Shown here piece after piece: positions 1 through 6,943 of a stretch of 33,783 bases of DNA. The notes beneath the pieces are model-generated. The model was not told where the DNA came from and did not search any database. It saw nothing but the letters and a program-made list of their open reading frames with translations. The translations under genes were made by a program, and so were the position numbers. The stretch is from NCBI RefSeq assembly GCF_014696435.1, contig NZ_JACJQG010000091.1:1-33783 (forward strand), given 5' to 3'. The DNA is from Calothrix anomala FACHB-343. GTDB lineage: Bacteria > Cyanobacteriota > Cyanobacteriia > Cyanobacteriales > Nostocaceae. Each line of letters opens with the position of its first letter. The first letter of the stretch is position 1.

Positions 1-117
1 GCAGTAGCGGATGCTTGGTTAAGTACTGCCCTTGTACCAACAGCGTTGGGAATAGGGACACAAAGGTTTACGGCTTGCTGGATGAACCAAGAATCCCCTG
101 CCTTTTCGATTAAATGA
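1..117 (+). pseudogene. 3' remnant of an IS200/IS605-type tnpB (partial at window edge)
   Basis: A frame open from the first base runs to TGA at 115-117 and ends in WMNQESPAFSIK. This resembles the tail I remember for many cyanobacterial TnpB proteins (…KQESPTF), and it is followed at once by a G/C-rich hairpin of the kind that forms the right end of such elements. Another frame also reads through with a similar tail (LLDEPRIPCLFD), so a frameshift is possible. The catalytic RuvC part would lie upstream of the window, so whether the gene is intact cannot be judged. The assignment rests on tail and hairpin only. Confidence 0.4.
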
Positions 118-144
118 GCGTAGCAAAATTTAATCAGGCAGGGG
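95..144. repeat. Right-end hairpin of the left-edge IS605-type element
   Basis: The left arm CCCCTGCCT…GATTAAAT and the right arm ATTTAATCAGGCAGGGG are reverse complements over 17 bp, apart from a four-base insertion (TTTC) in the left arm. The arm is followed by GAGTGTCAA, which I recognise as a common terminus of cyanobacterial tnpB elements. The arms overlap the end of the tnpB remnant, as expected for a transposon end that also encodes the 3' part of the guide RNA. The element's exact end is inferred. Confidence 0.5.
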
Positions 145-312
145 AGTGTCAAAATCTCTACAATCAACAAGAATCATAGCGTTAAATAGCCCTTTTTTGG
201 CAATACAGCCTGTTTACTAAGCTAAAATAGCTGCTACAGCACAATCGTAGACAGCAAAGCCACATTATACTTTGGCTGGCATTGTTTCTTAATGATATAG
301 CTGTAGCTACAT

Positions 313-490
313 AGATTAGGGAGCATCCCAATTTTGACGCAATACCCTAGAAGGGTATTGCTATACCAACAAAGCCTGCCTTGGCAGGCTATCAAACTTT
401 TAGCCTGCGAAGGCAGGCTTCGTATTTCTAGCCCCACCCTTATAGGGTGAGGGCGTTTTTGCACATTTGGGATGCTCCCCAGAGATTAGG
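313..490. mobile_element. Possible MITE-like element with nested hairpins
   Basis: Thirteen-base perfect inverted repeats, GGGAGCATCCCAA at 319-331 and its complement at 467-479, bound about 160 bp. The interior is almost all small hairpins: AATACCCT/AGGGTATT (341-359), two copies of an AGCCTGC…GCAGGCT stem (373-390 and 402-419) and CACCCT/AGGGTG near 434-449. The 8-mer AGATTAGG occurs just outside both ends (313-320 and 483-490) and could be a target duplication, although its last two bases overlap the left repeat. There is no coding capacity; a 76-codon minus-strand frame inside it is a by-product. The family is unknown to me. Confidence 0.45.
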
Positions 491-536
491 ACATCAAGCT
501 AACATAATACCCTGAAAATAAAAGGCTTCCAAGTCT

Positions 537-565
537 GTCAACAGTCAACAGTTAACAGTCAACAG
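537..565. repeat. STRR tract, GTCAACA heptamer
   Basis: Four tandem copies of GTCAACA, the third altered to GTTAACA, followed by one extra base. It is the same unit as the larger tracts at 12537 and 17798. Confidence 0.85.
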
Positions 566-680
566 CTATAATTTTTGTGCTGAGAAAACCAGCAATATGA
601 CGTATTTCCTCGATTAAATGTTCCCTTGACCAGATATTAATTTGTCACGACAATTACGGTAAAATCTGTTTATTGCTCAA

Positions 681-709
681 TTGAATTACTTGAGATCTCA
701 GTAATTCAA
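681..709. promoter_or_regulatory. 29 bp near-perfect palindrome upstream of the kinase gene
   Basis: TTGAATTAC and GTAATTCAA flank a central TGAGATCTCA, giving dyad symmetry over 29 bp with one extra T in the left half. It ends 107 bp before the kinase ATG. No T-run follows, so it does not look like a terminator. It could be an operator for a dimeric regulator or the relic of an inserted element; the sequence alone does not decide. Confidence 0.4.
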
Positions 710-816
710 CTACTATTGAGATGGGATTAAAAAGCCAATTAGGAGGTGAAATTCTATTATAGAAGGGGTTTCTTGATTGTCAGCTTAATGATTTTTAACT
801 CAGGACTGACAAAAGC

Positions 817-2295
817 ATGAAACAGCACAATTCATCATCCCTACTCTACAGAATATTATTTAGCCTACGCACGCATATTGTCATTGGTTATGTGCTGCTC
901 ATGGGATTTTCTTCTGTGGTAGGCACGTTTATCATCGATCAAATTCTATTTTTTCATGTACAAGAGCGAATCAAAAAATCTCTAGTGCAAGAAATGCAAG
1001 AATTCCGCATGTTAGCATATGGAGCAAATCCAGAAACTAGTCAACCTTTTGGCGATGACATCATATCTTTATTTAAGGTTTTTCTCAAAAGCAACATTCC
1101 CGATGATGATGAGTTTTTGGTAGCCCTATTAAACGGGCAAATTTACAGCAGCAGTCCCCTAGCTCTTCCCGAATGGTTTAAATCTGATTCGCAGATCCTC
1201 AAGACTTTATCTCAAATCAAAATTGCTGAGAAAGGCGAATTTTCCACTGCTGATGGTGAGGTAATTTACCTTGCTCAACCCATCATCACAGACAAAAATC
1301 ATGGCGTATTTGTGGTACTTCATGCAACTGCTGGCGAACGTGATGAGGTAAGTAATGCAGTTAAGCTGATTATTCAAGTTATGTTTGTCGTGACAGTTGC
1401 TTTTTCTTTTTTAGCTTGGGTAGTAGCTAGTAAGGTACTCAAACCCCTAAACCTGCTAACACAAACTACTCAGTCCATTAGAGAAACTGACCTAACACAA
1501 CGCATACCCGTCAAAGGTGCAGAGGAAATTGCTCAACTGACTATCACATTTAACGAGATGTTGGAAAGGTTAGAAACAGCCTTTTCCAGCCAGCGAGATT
1601 TTATTAACGACGCCAGTCATGAATTACGCACACCAATTACCATTATTCGCGGACATTTAGAGCTATTAGGAGACGACCCCCAAGAGCGACAAGAAACCAT
1701 CGAATTAGTTTTAGATGAATTAGACCGGATGAATCGTTTTGTGGAAGACTTGCTATTACTAGCCAAGTCAGAACAACCAGATTTTTTAAATTTAGAAGTT
1801 GTCGAAATTAATTCTCTAACTCTGGAACTGTACGCCAAAGCCAAAGCATTAGCCCCACGACAGTGGCGTTTAGATGCTATAGCTAGGGGTAAAATTCGGG
1901 CTGACCGTCAACGCTTGACTCAAGCAATCATGAATTTGGCGGAAAATGCCACACATCACACCAAAGAAGGTGATGCGATTGGCTTAGGTTCAGATATCAG
2001 AAATAATCAATTGCGTCTTTGGGTACGCGATACAGGCGAAGGAATTCCCCTCAGCGACCAAGAGCGGATTTTTCAGCGCTTTGCACGAGGCTTAATTAAA
2101 CACCGTCGTTCCAATGGTGCTGGTTTAGGATTATCGATTGTCCAAGCAATTGCCGAAGCTCACAGTGGTAGAATTGAACTCTTCAGCCGCCCTCATGGTG
2201 GCTCGACCTTTACCATAGTTATTCCCCTCAAACCCATCCCCAAATCCAGCAACCGCGGTAATAAAAATTTATTATTTCACAGGCCTGAATCATAG
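817..2295 (+). CDS. Two-component sensor histidine kinase
   Basis: A 492-residue membrane sensor kinase that would autophosphorylate and pass phosphate to a response regulator. A first membrane segment lies at about residues 20-45, followed by a periplasmic sensing region of about 135 residues without a recognised domain, a second membrane segment at about 183-206 and a HAMP linker to about 258. The dimerisation/phosphoacceptor helix carries SHELRTP with His268. The ATPase domain has the N box NLAENATHH (373-381), G1 box DTGEGI (405-410), F box ERIFQRFAR and G2 box GAGLGLS (434-440). All catalytic motifs are intact. The natural partner is probably the regulator at 4096, now separated by a tnpB element. 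The signal sensed is unknown. A 29 bp palindrome lies upstream. Confidence 0.93.
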   Translation: MKQHNSSSLLYRILFSLRTHIVIGYVLLMGFSSVVGTFIIDQILFFHVQERIKKSLVQEMQEFRMLAYGANPETSQPFGDDIISLFKVFLKSNIPDDDEFLVALLNGQIYSSSPLALPEWFKSDSQILKTLSQIKIAEKGEFSTADGEVIYLAQPIITDKNHGVFVVLHATAGERDEVSNAVKLIIQVMFVVTVAFSFLAWVVASKVLKPLNLLTQTTQSIRETDLTQRIPVKGAEEIAQLTITFNEMLERLETAFSSQRDFINDASHELRTPITIIRGHLELLGDDPQERQETIELVLDELDRMNRFVEDLLLLAKSEQPDFLNLEVVEINSLTLELYAKAKALAPRQWRLDAIARGKIRADRQRLTQAIMNLAENATHHTKEGDAIGLGSDIRNNQLRLWVRDTGEGIPLSDQERIFQRFARGLIKHRRSNGAGLGLSIVQAIAEAHSGRIELFSRPHGGSTFTIVIPLKPIPKSSNRGNKNLLFHRPES

Positions 2296-2407
2296 CCAAC
2301 AAGTAGTCACGATGAAAATTTGTTCATCGCCATCCACGAAATAAAAAAGGGTTTGAAAGCCCTATTAAGTAGGTCGGTGCAATTAAAGACAACTGGCGAA
2401 GTCTGTT

Positions 2408-2455
2408 ATTGGTCATTGGTCATTGGTCATTGGTCATTGGTCATTGGTCATTGGT
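2408..2455. repeat. STRR tract, ATTGGTC heptamer
   Basis: Nearly seven perfect tandem copies of ATTGGTC lie 112 bp after the kinase stop. The rest of 2296-2778 holds a short CCCATGCCCCATGCCC piece near 2550 and the presumed left end of the tnpB element, and no gene. A 62-codon frame across the tract is just the repeat translated (VIGHWSL). Confidence 0.9.
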
Positions 2456-2608
2456 AAGGGTTCCAAGCATGTTTACATTGTGCAACATAGTTTGGTTTAT
2501 TCCCGCCGACTTACTTATATTTTCACAACCAAGTATGAAAATCTGTCTTTCCCATGCCCCATGCCCAACAGATACAATTTTTACGGAGCTTGACTAAATA
2601 GTGAAATT

Positions 2609-4072
2609 CTTACTTAAACTTACTCATAGTTAGTCAACATGAGGAAGTTTATGTGGAAGGTATCTGATTTTGGTGAAATAGCAGGTGTTCATCAGTAAAA
2701 AAGATGTAGAAAGTATTGACCCATGTACAGAATAACCGATATACTGACTCGCATAAATAAGTCTGAGTAAGTAAAGCTATGTATGCAATAAACAGAGAGC
2801 TAAAACTGAATAAGAAAGAGCGCTCTCTAATGCGTGGCATGGCAGGATTCAGAAGATTTGTTTACAACTATGCCCTGGATTTAATCATGGCAAGTTGGGA
2901 TTTTGATGGCATCAAAGTCGGTGATTCAAAACGACTGGATGCCATCAAAAAAGTATTCACTCAAGTCACGATGAATAAGCCAGAATATACATGGACAAAA
3001 AAGTATCCATCCACTGTATATCAATCAGCTTTTCAAGACTTGAAAAATGCTTTTAGTCGTTGGCGTAAAGCCTTAGGAGAATTCCCGGTCAAAAAAAGTA
3101 AAAAGAAAGGTGATTCGTTCACTGTTTACAAAACATCAGGAATCTATCCAGAAAAAGGCAAGCCAGCGATACCTTTTACCAATAGAGTGGTAATTAACCG
3201 AGGGAAAAATATTGCTCTTCCTGGAATTAAAGCCTCGACTCCGCTCGGCTTTCGATTAAAGGAGCGGGTTAACTTTATTTGCAGTTCGCAAACATTTACT
3301 GTTTCAAGAACTGCGGATAGATGGTTCGTATCATTTGTGTTGGATGCTGAAAAAGTACCACCAGTTATTCATCCAATAGAAAAGATTGGGGTGGATTTAG
3401 GTGTAAAAACTTTGGCAACTTGTTCTGACGGCACAACTTATGCCATGCCAATTACTACAAAAATAGCGAAAACCAAGCTTCAATTATTGCAATGGCGGAA
3501 TCGAAATAAGGTGCTGGGGAACAAGAAATTAAAAATCAAGGCATCTCACAATGCCCATAGATTTTACACCAAAGTAGCCAAAAAACATGCTCACATCGCC
3601 AATATTAGGCAAGATACGACGCAAAAGATGACAACTGACTTAAGTCGTAAAGCGTATGTTATTCGCATTGAAGACTTAAATGTCCAAGGGATGATTGCTA
3701 ACCATAAGTTAGCTGATGCTGTAAGCAATAACTGCTTTTACGAAATTCGTCGTCAATTAACTTATAAGCAGTCTTTTTACGGCACAAAAGTTGAATTGGT
3801 CGATAGATGGTATCCCAGTTCAAGGCAGTGTTGTAAATGTCATCATCTTCAACCAATGAGTTTGTCTGACAGAATTTTCAACTGTCAAAACTGTGGGCAT
3901 CTTCAAGGCAGAGACGAGAATGCCTCTATTAACCTTGAAAATGCCCCATCTGATAAAGTAAGGTTGGCTCAACCTTAACTTAACGCCTGTGGACAAGAAG
4001 TAGTCGTCTACCTTGGTTGAAGCAGGAAGAAAACGCTCAACTAATCAACAAGTTTGAATAAGTTTAGGTAAG
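2609..4072 (+). mobile_element. IS200/IS605-type element with tnpB only
   Basis: The tnpB gene at 2779-3978 is bracketed by an 18 bp sequence (2609-2626, CTTACTTAAACTTACTCA) and an inverted near-copy (4055-4072) matching at 16 of 18 positions. I use these as approximate limits. IS605-type elements do not have classical terminal inverted repeats, so the true ends may lie slightly outside. No tnpA (Y1 transposase) is present, so it would depend on a transposase elsewhere. The element sits between a sensor kinase and a response regulator, leaving about 24 bp before the regulator's start codon. Confidence 0.55.
2779..3978 (+). CDS. tnpB: RNA-guided endonuclease TnpB (OrfB, IS605 family)
   Basis: A 399-residue TnpB, a RuvC-type nuclease guided by an RNA from the element's right end. 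An N-terminal helical/OrfB region (MYAINRELKLNKKERSLMRG) precedes the RuvC motifs GVDLGVKT (Asp206), IRIEDLNV (Glu298) and GRDENAS (Asp379). The zinc ribbon has the pairs Cys351/Cys354 and Cys369/Cys372. The catalytic triad is therefore complete. The frame closes with TAA right after VRLAQP; reading on past this stop gives LNACGQEVVVYL and then, one frame over, VEAGRKRSTNQQV, which looks like the usual TnpB tail. The C-terminal tail thus seems lost through a stop and a frameshift, while the nuclease core remains. No tnpA is adjacent. Confidence 0.92.
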   Translation: MYAINRELKLNKKERSLMRGMAGFRRFVYNYALDLIMASWDFDGIKVGDSKRLDAIKKVFTQVTMNKPEYTWTKKYPSTVYQSAFQDLKNAFSRWRKALGEFPVKKSKKKGDSFTVYKTSGIYPEKGKPAIPFTNRVVINRGKNIALPGIKASTPLGFRLKERVNFICSSQTFTVSRTADRWFVSFVLDAEKVPPVIHPIEKIGVDLGVKTLATCSDGTTYAMPITTKIAKTKLQLLQWRNRNKVLGNKKLKIKASHNAHRFYTKVAKKHAHIANIRQDTTQKMTTDLSRKAYVIRIEDLNVQGMIANHKLADAVSNNCFYEIRRQLTYKQSFYGTKVELVDRWYPSSRQCCKCHHLQPMSLSDRIFNCQNCGHLQGRDENASINLENAPSDKVRLAQP

Positions 4073-4095
4073 TTTTTTGGAGCAGATAGCCTTAG

Positions 4096-4764
4096 GTGAA
4101 CAGAATTCTCATAGCAGAAGATGAACCTCGCATTGCCAGCTTTTTACAAAAAGGATTGAAAGCGAATGGTTTTACCAGTGCTGTAGCTAGTACTGGTGAT
4201 GAGACTATTTTTATGGCTTTGAGTGGGGAATTCGATTTATTAATCCTGGATATTGGTCTTCCCGGTAAAAATGGCTGGGTAGTCTTAGAAGAATTGCGGG
4301 GTCAAGGAGAACTGCTACCGATTATTATTCTCACCGCCTGTGACGATGTCAAAGATAAAGTTACTGGCTTGGAAAGTGGCGCTGATGATTATGTTACCAA
4401 GCCATTTCGCTTTGAAGAATTGCTAGCTCGCATTCGCGTTAGGTTACGCGACTATCGCCTACCCAAAGCTAAGGACGAAATGTTACTAACAGCAGGCGAT
4501 ATTATGTTAGATTTACGTACACGCAAAGTCAAAGTAGGCGATCGCTATATTGAACTAGCCGCCAGAGAATTTACTTTAGCAGAAATCTTTCTCCGTCATC
4601 CCGGCCAAGTATTGACCCGCGAGCAACTACTCAGCCATGTTTGGGGTTACGACTATGACCCCGGTTCTAATATTGTGGATGTTTATGTTGGTTATCTCCG
4701 CAAAAAATTAGGTAGTGACTATATTCAAACAGTCAGAGGGATCGGTTATCGCTTAGATACATGA
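4096..4764 (+). CDS. OmpR-family response regulator
   Basis: A 222-residue transcription factor with an N-terminal receiver domain and a C-terminal winged-helix DNA-binding domain. The acidic pocket is Glu8/Asp9 (AEDEP), the phosphoacceptor Asp52 in LILDIGLPG, the switch Thr80 (LTACDD) and the conserved Lys102 in TKPF. The effector part (about 125-220) has EFTLAEIFLRHPGQVLTREQLL and ends with IQTVRGIGYRL, as usual for this family. The start is GTG at 4096; a modest GGAG lies 16 bp upstream, too far to be a good ribosome site. It is the likely partner of the kinase at 817, with a tnpB element wedged between, so its present promoter may be in or next to that element. Target genes are not evident. 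Confidence 0.93.
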   Translation: MNRILIAEDEPRIASFLQKGLKANGFTSAVASTGDETIFMALSGEFDLLILDIGLPGKNGWVVLEELRGQGELLPIIILTACDDVKDKVTGLESGADDYVTKPFRFEELLARIRVRLRDYRLPKAKDEMLLTAGDIMLDLRTRKVKVGDRYIELAAREFTLAEIFLRHPGQVLTREQLLSHVWGYDYDPGSNIVDVYVGYLRKKLGSDYIQTVRGIGYRLDT

Positions 4765-4933
4765 GAAAACTCTCATAAAAGCTTTAAGCCATCTTAATTG
4801 AGGTAAACAATAATTATAAGTAAGCAAAAACAACGTATTTTTTGCCCTAGACAGTATCACATTTGGTAGCAATACCAATGAGAAATTTTGACGTGCGAAA
4901 TCAACAAACGGGGCAAGTGGGGATCAATTGATT

Positions 4934-5443
4934 ATGGCCAGACAACTAAAAATAGAAATATTGGAGAGTGCAGAATTTTTAGAGAAAAGTCTCAAGAGAG
5001 CAAAAAATGCCTCCCAGAAAGAAAGATTGCAAATGTTGTGGTGGCTGAAAACAGGTCAAGTGAAACAGCACCATGAATTAGGTCAACTTTTGGGGCGTAG
5101 TCCAGCCACCATTACTCGTTGGCTACAACAATATCGCCAAGGGGGATTAGAGAAACTCCTAGAAGTGAGAACAGCACCAGGAGCACAAAAAAAAATTCAA
5201 GGGGAAGCCTTGGAGAAGTTGAAGAATCGCCTAGCATCACCTGAAAGCTTTCGCAGTTACCGCGAAATCGTAGAATGGCTGGATTTAGAATGTGGTTTGC
5301 AAGTCAAGTATGACACTGTAAATCGATTTGTACGCGAGAAATTAAAGGCTAAACTCAAAGTTTCACGTCTCCCTAATGCCCAGCCAAAAAAAGATTTAAT
5401 CGAGAAATTACAACCAATATATGCTTGGCAACATAGTGCCTAA
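4934..5443 (+). CDS. Orphan helix-turn-helix protein, IS630-type transposase N-terminal part
   Basis: A 169-residue protein with a helix-turn-helix (GQLLGRSPATITRWLQQYRQGG) followed by a second winged-helix region (SYREIVEWLDLECGLQVKYDTVNRFVREKLKAKLKV). This is the layout of OrfA of two-frame IS630 elements, where a DDE catalytic ORF follows after a frameshift. No DDE ORF follows here: the 350 bp downstream are non-coding and the tail (KKDLIEKLQPIYAWQHSA) departs from the usual OrfA end as I remember it. It is either an IS630 relic or a stand-alone DNA-binding protein. ATG at 4934 is preferred over an upstream in-frame TTG; no clear ribosome site is visible. Confidence 0.7.
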   Translation: MARQLKIEILESAEFLEKSLKRAKNASQKERLQMLWWLKTGQVKQHHELGQLLGRSPATITRWLQQYRQGGLEKLLEVRTAPGAQKKIQGEALEKLKNRLASPESFRSYREIVEWLDLECGLQVKYDTVNRFVREKLKAKLKVSRLPNAQPKKDLIEKLQPIYAWQHSA

Positions 5444-5800
5444 AAACTAATGTATGAATTTGTCAATTTGAGATTGATAAGTTCATATTTTTCATGAGCA
5501 AGAGCTATTTTAAAATTTTTTGTGTTCCTGTTTTTAATAAAAAGCTGTGTGCGTATTTACTGCTTAAATACGTAATAACTCATCCAGCAGGCGTGAAATA
5601 CGCGTGCAGCTATCAATTGTTTCGGCGCACTGAATAATTATGGCAAACTTGCGCGCCTGTCATGGCTGGAAAGATTTGAACTATTAAACTCGGCTATTTT
5701 ACCACCTTAAACATCACATCAGGGATCGTTGGGATCTCTCTGGTTGAATTTGGGCTGTTTTGAGCCGATCGTCTGAGGCGATAACATAGAGAGGAAGATT
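5444..5800. other. Gene-free stretch before the DUF1611 gene
   Basis: No gene is visible. It contains an 8 bp perfect hairpin, CGTATTTA-CTGCT-TAAATACG (5552-5572), without a following T-run, and at its end a good ribosome site (GAGAGGAAG, 5789-5797) for the next gene. The promoter of the 5801-12537 gene set should lie here. Confidence 0.5.
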
Positions 5801-6910
5801 ATGATCGAAATTACTCAATTAGCATCTGCAAGACTAGCAAAAGCAAAAGCAGGATACACCACACGTTCAGTAGATGTAAATGCGATCGCTACAATTTTAA
5901 CGGGAGACATCAAACCAGAATCAGGGGATTTAGTCTTAGTCAGAGTAGACTCCATCGGTCAACACGAACGGATCGACCAAGTTGATGGGCGCAAAGCGAT
6001 TATTTTTATTGGCGATGAATTGGTGCTTTGCTATGGAAACCGCTATGCTCCCGATCAATTTGAAGCCGAGATTCCTCCAGACTTATCACCATGTAATTTA
6101 GCCGCAGCTGGGGGGATAGCCGCAAAAGTTCTGTCTAAAAATGCTAAGGTAAAACTGCCCACTACCATTACCCCTATTGGCTTACTGGGCGATAAACAAG
6201 GAAAACGCCTCAACCTAGCTGATTGGGCTTTACCCACAACAGAGTATATTGGGCAAAGACCATGCACCATAGCTGTTGTTGGCACATCCATGAACGCAGG
6301 TAAAACTACCACAGCTGCTCATCTAATTAACGGTTTTGCTAACTCAGGACTGAAAGTTGGCGCAGCTAAGATTACAGGTACTGGTGCAGGTAACGATACT
6401 TGGCTGATGCAAGATGCTGGTGCTAGAGTAGTATTAGATTTTACTTGCGTTGGTTATCCCAGCACTTATAGAGCCACACCCAAACAAGTAGAAGAGATTT
6501 TCGTCACCTTAAATAACCATCTCGCCGCTCAAAATGTCGATGTTATTGTTTTAGAAATAGCTGATGGCTTATTTCAAGAAGAAACATCAACTTTAGTTTC
6601 CTCGACAATTTTCCGCCAAACTGTTGATGGTGTATTGTTCGCAGCTGGTGGTTCCTTGGGAGCCTATGCTGGGGTGGAATGGTTGCAAAAACAGAACATT
6701 CCTGTAGTTGGTATCAGTGGTTTAGTGACTGCATCCCCCTTAGCATCTCGCGAAGTTCTGCAAATGACATCATTACCTGTTTTAGATTTGCCAATGCTGA
6801 AAACAGAAGCAATGAATATCTTAGCTAGTGCTAAAAAAGCCGAACATCCACCTTTAATTTTTTCATCTTCTCTGTTCGTACCCCCGACTATCTTGACTGC
6901 GCAAGATTAA
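5801..6910 (+). CDS. DUF1611-family P-loop protein
   Basis: A 369-residue cytosolic protein. An N-terminal domain (to about 150) contains SGDLVLVRVDSIGQHERI and is followed by a P-loop domain with GTSMNAGKTT (161-170), VLEIADG (250-256) and an AAGGSLGAYAGVEWL segment. I place it in the DUF1611 group; one characterised member, DgcN, is a D-glutamate N-acetyltransferase, which hints at amino-acid chemistry but does not fix this protein's substrate. The P-loop suggests that a nucleotide or phosphorylated cofactor is bound. A strong ribosome site, GAGAGGAAG, precedes the ATG. The ABC exporter gene follows after 33 bp on the same strand, so they are probably co-transcribed. Automated pipelines sometimes label such proteins as epimerases or dehydratases; nothing here supports that. 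Confidence 0.75.
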   Translation: MIEITQLASARLAKAKAGYTTRSVDVNAIATILTGDIKPESGDLVLVRVDSIGQHERIDQVDGRKAIIFIGDELVLCYGNRYAPDQFEAEIPPDLSPCNLAAAGGIAAKVLSKNAKVKLPTTITPIGLLGDKQGKRLNLADWALPTTEYIGQRPCTIAVVGTSMNAGKTTTAAHLINGFANSGLKVGAAKITGTGAGNDTWLMQDAGARVVLDFTCVGYPSTYRATPKQVEEIFVTLNNHLAAQNVDVIVLEIADGLFQEETSTLVSSTIFRQTVDGVLFAAGGSLGAYAGVEWLQKQNIPVVGISGLVTASPLASREVLQMTSLPVLDLPMLKTEAMNILASAKKAEHPPLIFSSSLFVPPTILTAQD

Positions 6911-6943
6911 ACAGCCATTTGCAGATTTAAGAGAAAAACAATC

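Larger units (their letters stand above)
145..816. other. Gene-free stretch upstream of the histidine kinase
   Basis: No credible gene lies here. The stretch holds an inverted-repeat element (313-490), a short GTCAACA tract (537-565) and a 29 bp near-palindrome (681-709). Any promoter for the histidine kinase must lie in it, but no convincing -35/-10 pair was identified. Confidence 0.6.

Noticed and set aside
234-464. 76-codon minus-strand frame
   Set aside because: It lies inside the nested hairpins of the 313-490 element and its sequence is dictated by them; no ribosome site or protein-like composition.
2409-2597. 62-codon plus-strand frame
   Set aside because: Its first half is the ATTGGTC heptamer translated (VIGHWSL); the rest has no recognisable character.
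4761-4776. ATGAGA-AAAC-TCTCAT stem at the response regulator stop as a terminator
   Set aside because: The stem is only 6 bp, AT-rich, and followed by AAAAGC rather than a T-run.
4888-5076. 62-codon frame overlapping the orphan HTH gene
   Set aside because: It is in another frame of a gene with a clear helix-turn-helix; its composition does not look protein-like.
5552-5572. CGTATTTA hairpin as a terminator for the HTH gene
   Set aside because: It is AT-rich, more than 100 bp past the stop, and no T-run follows.
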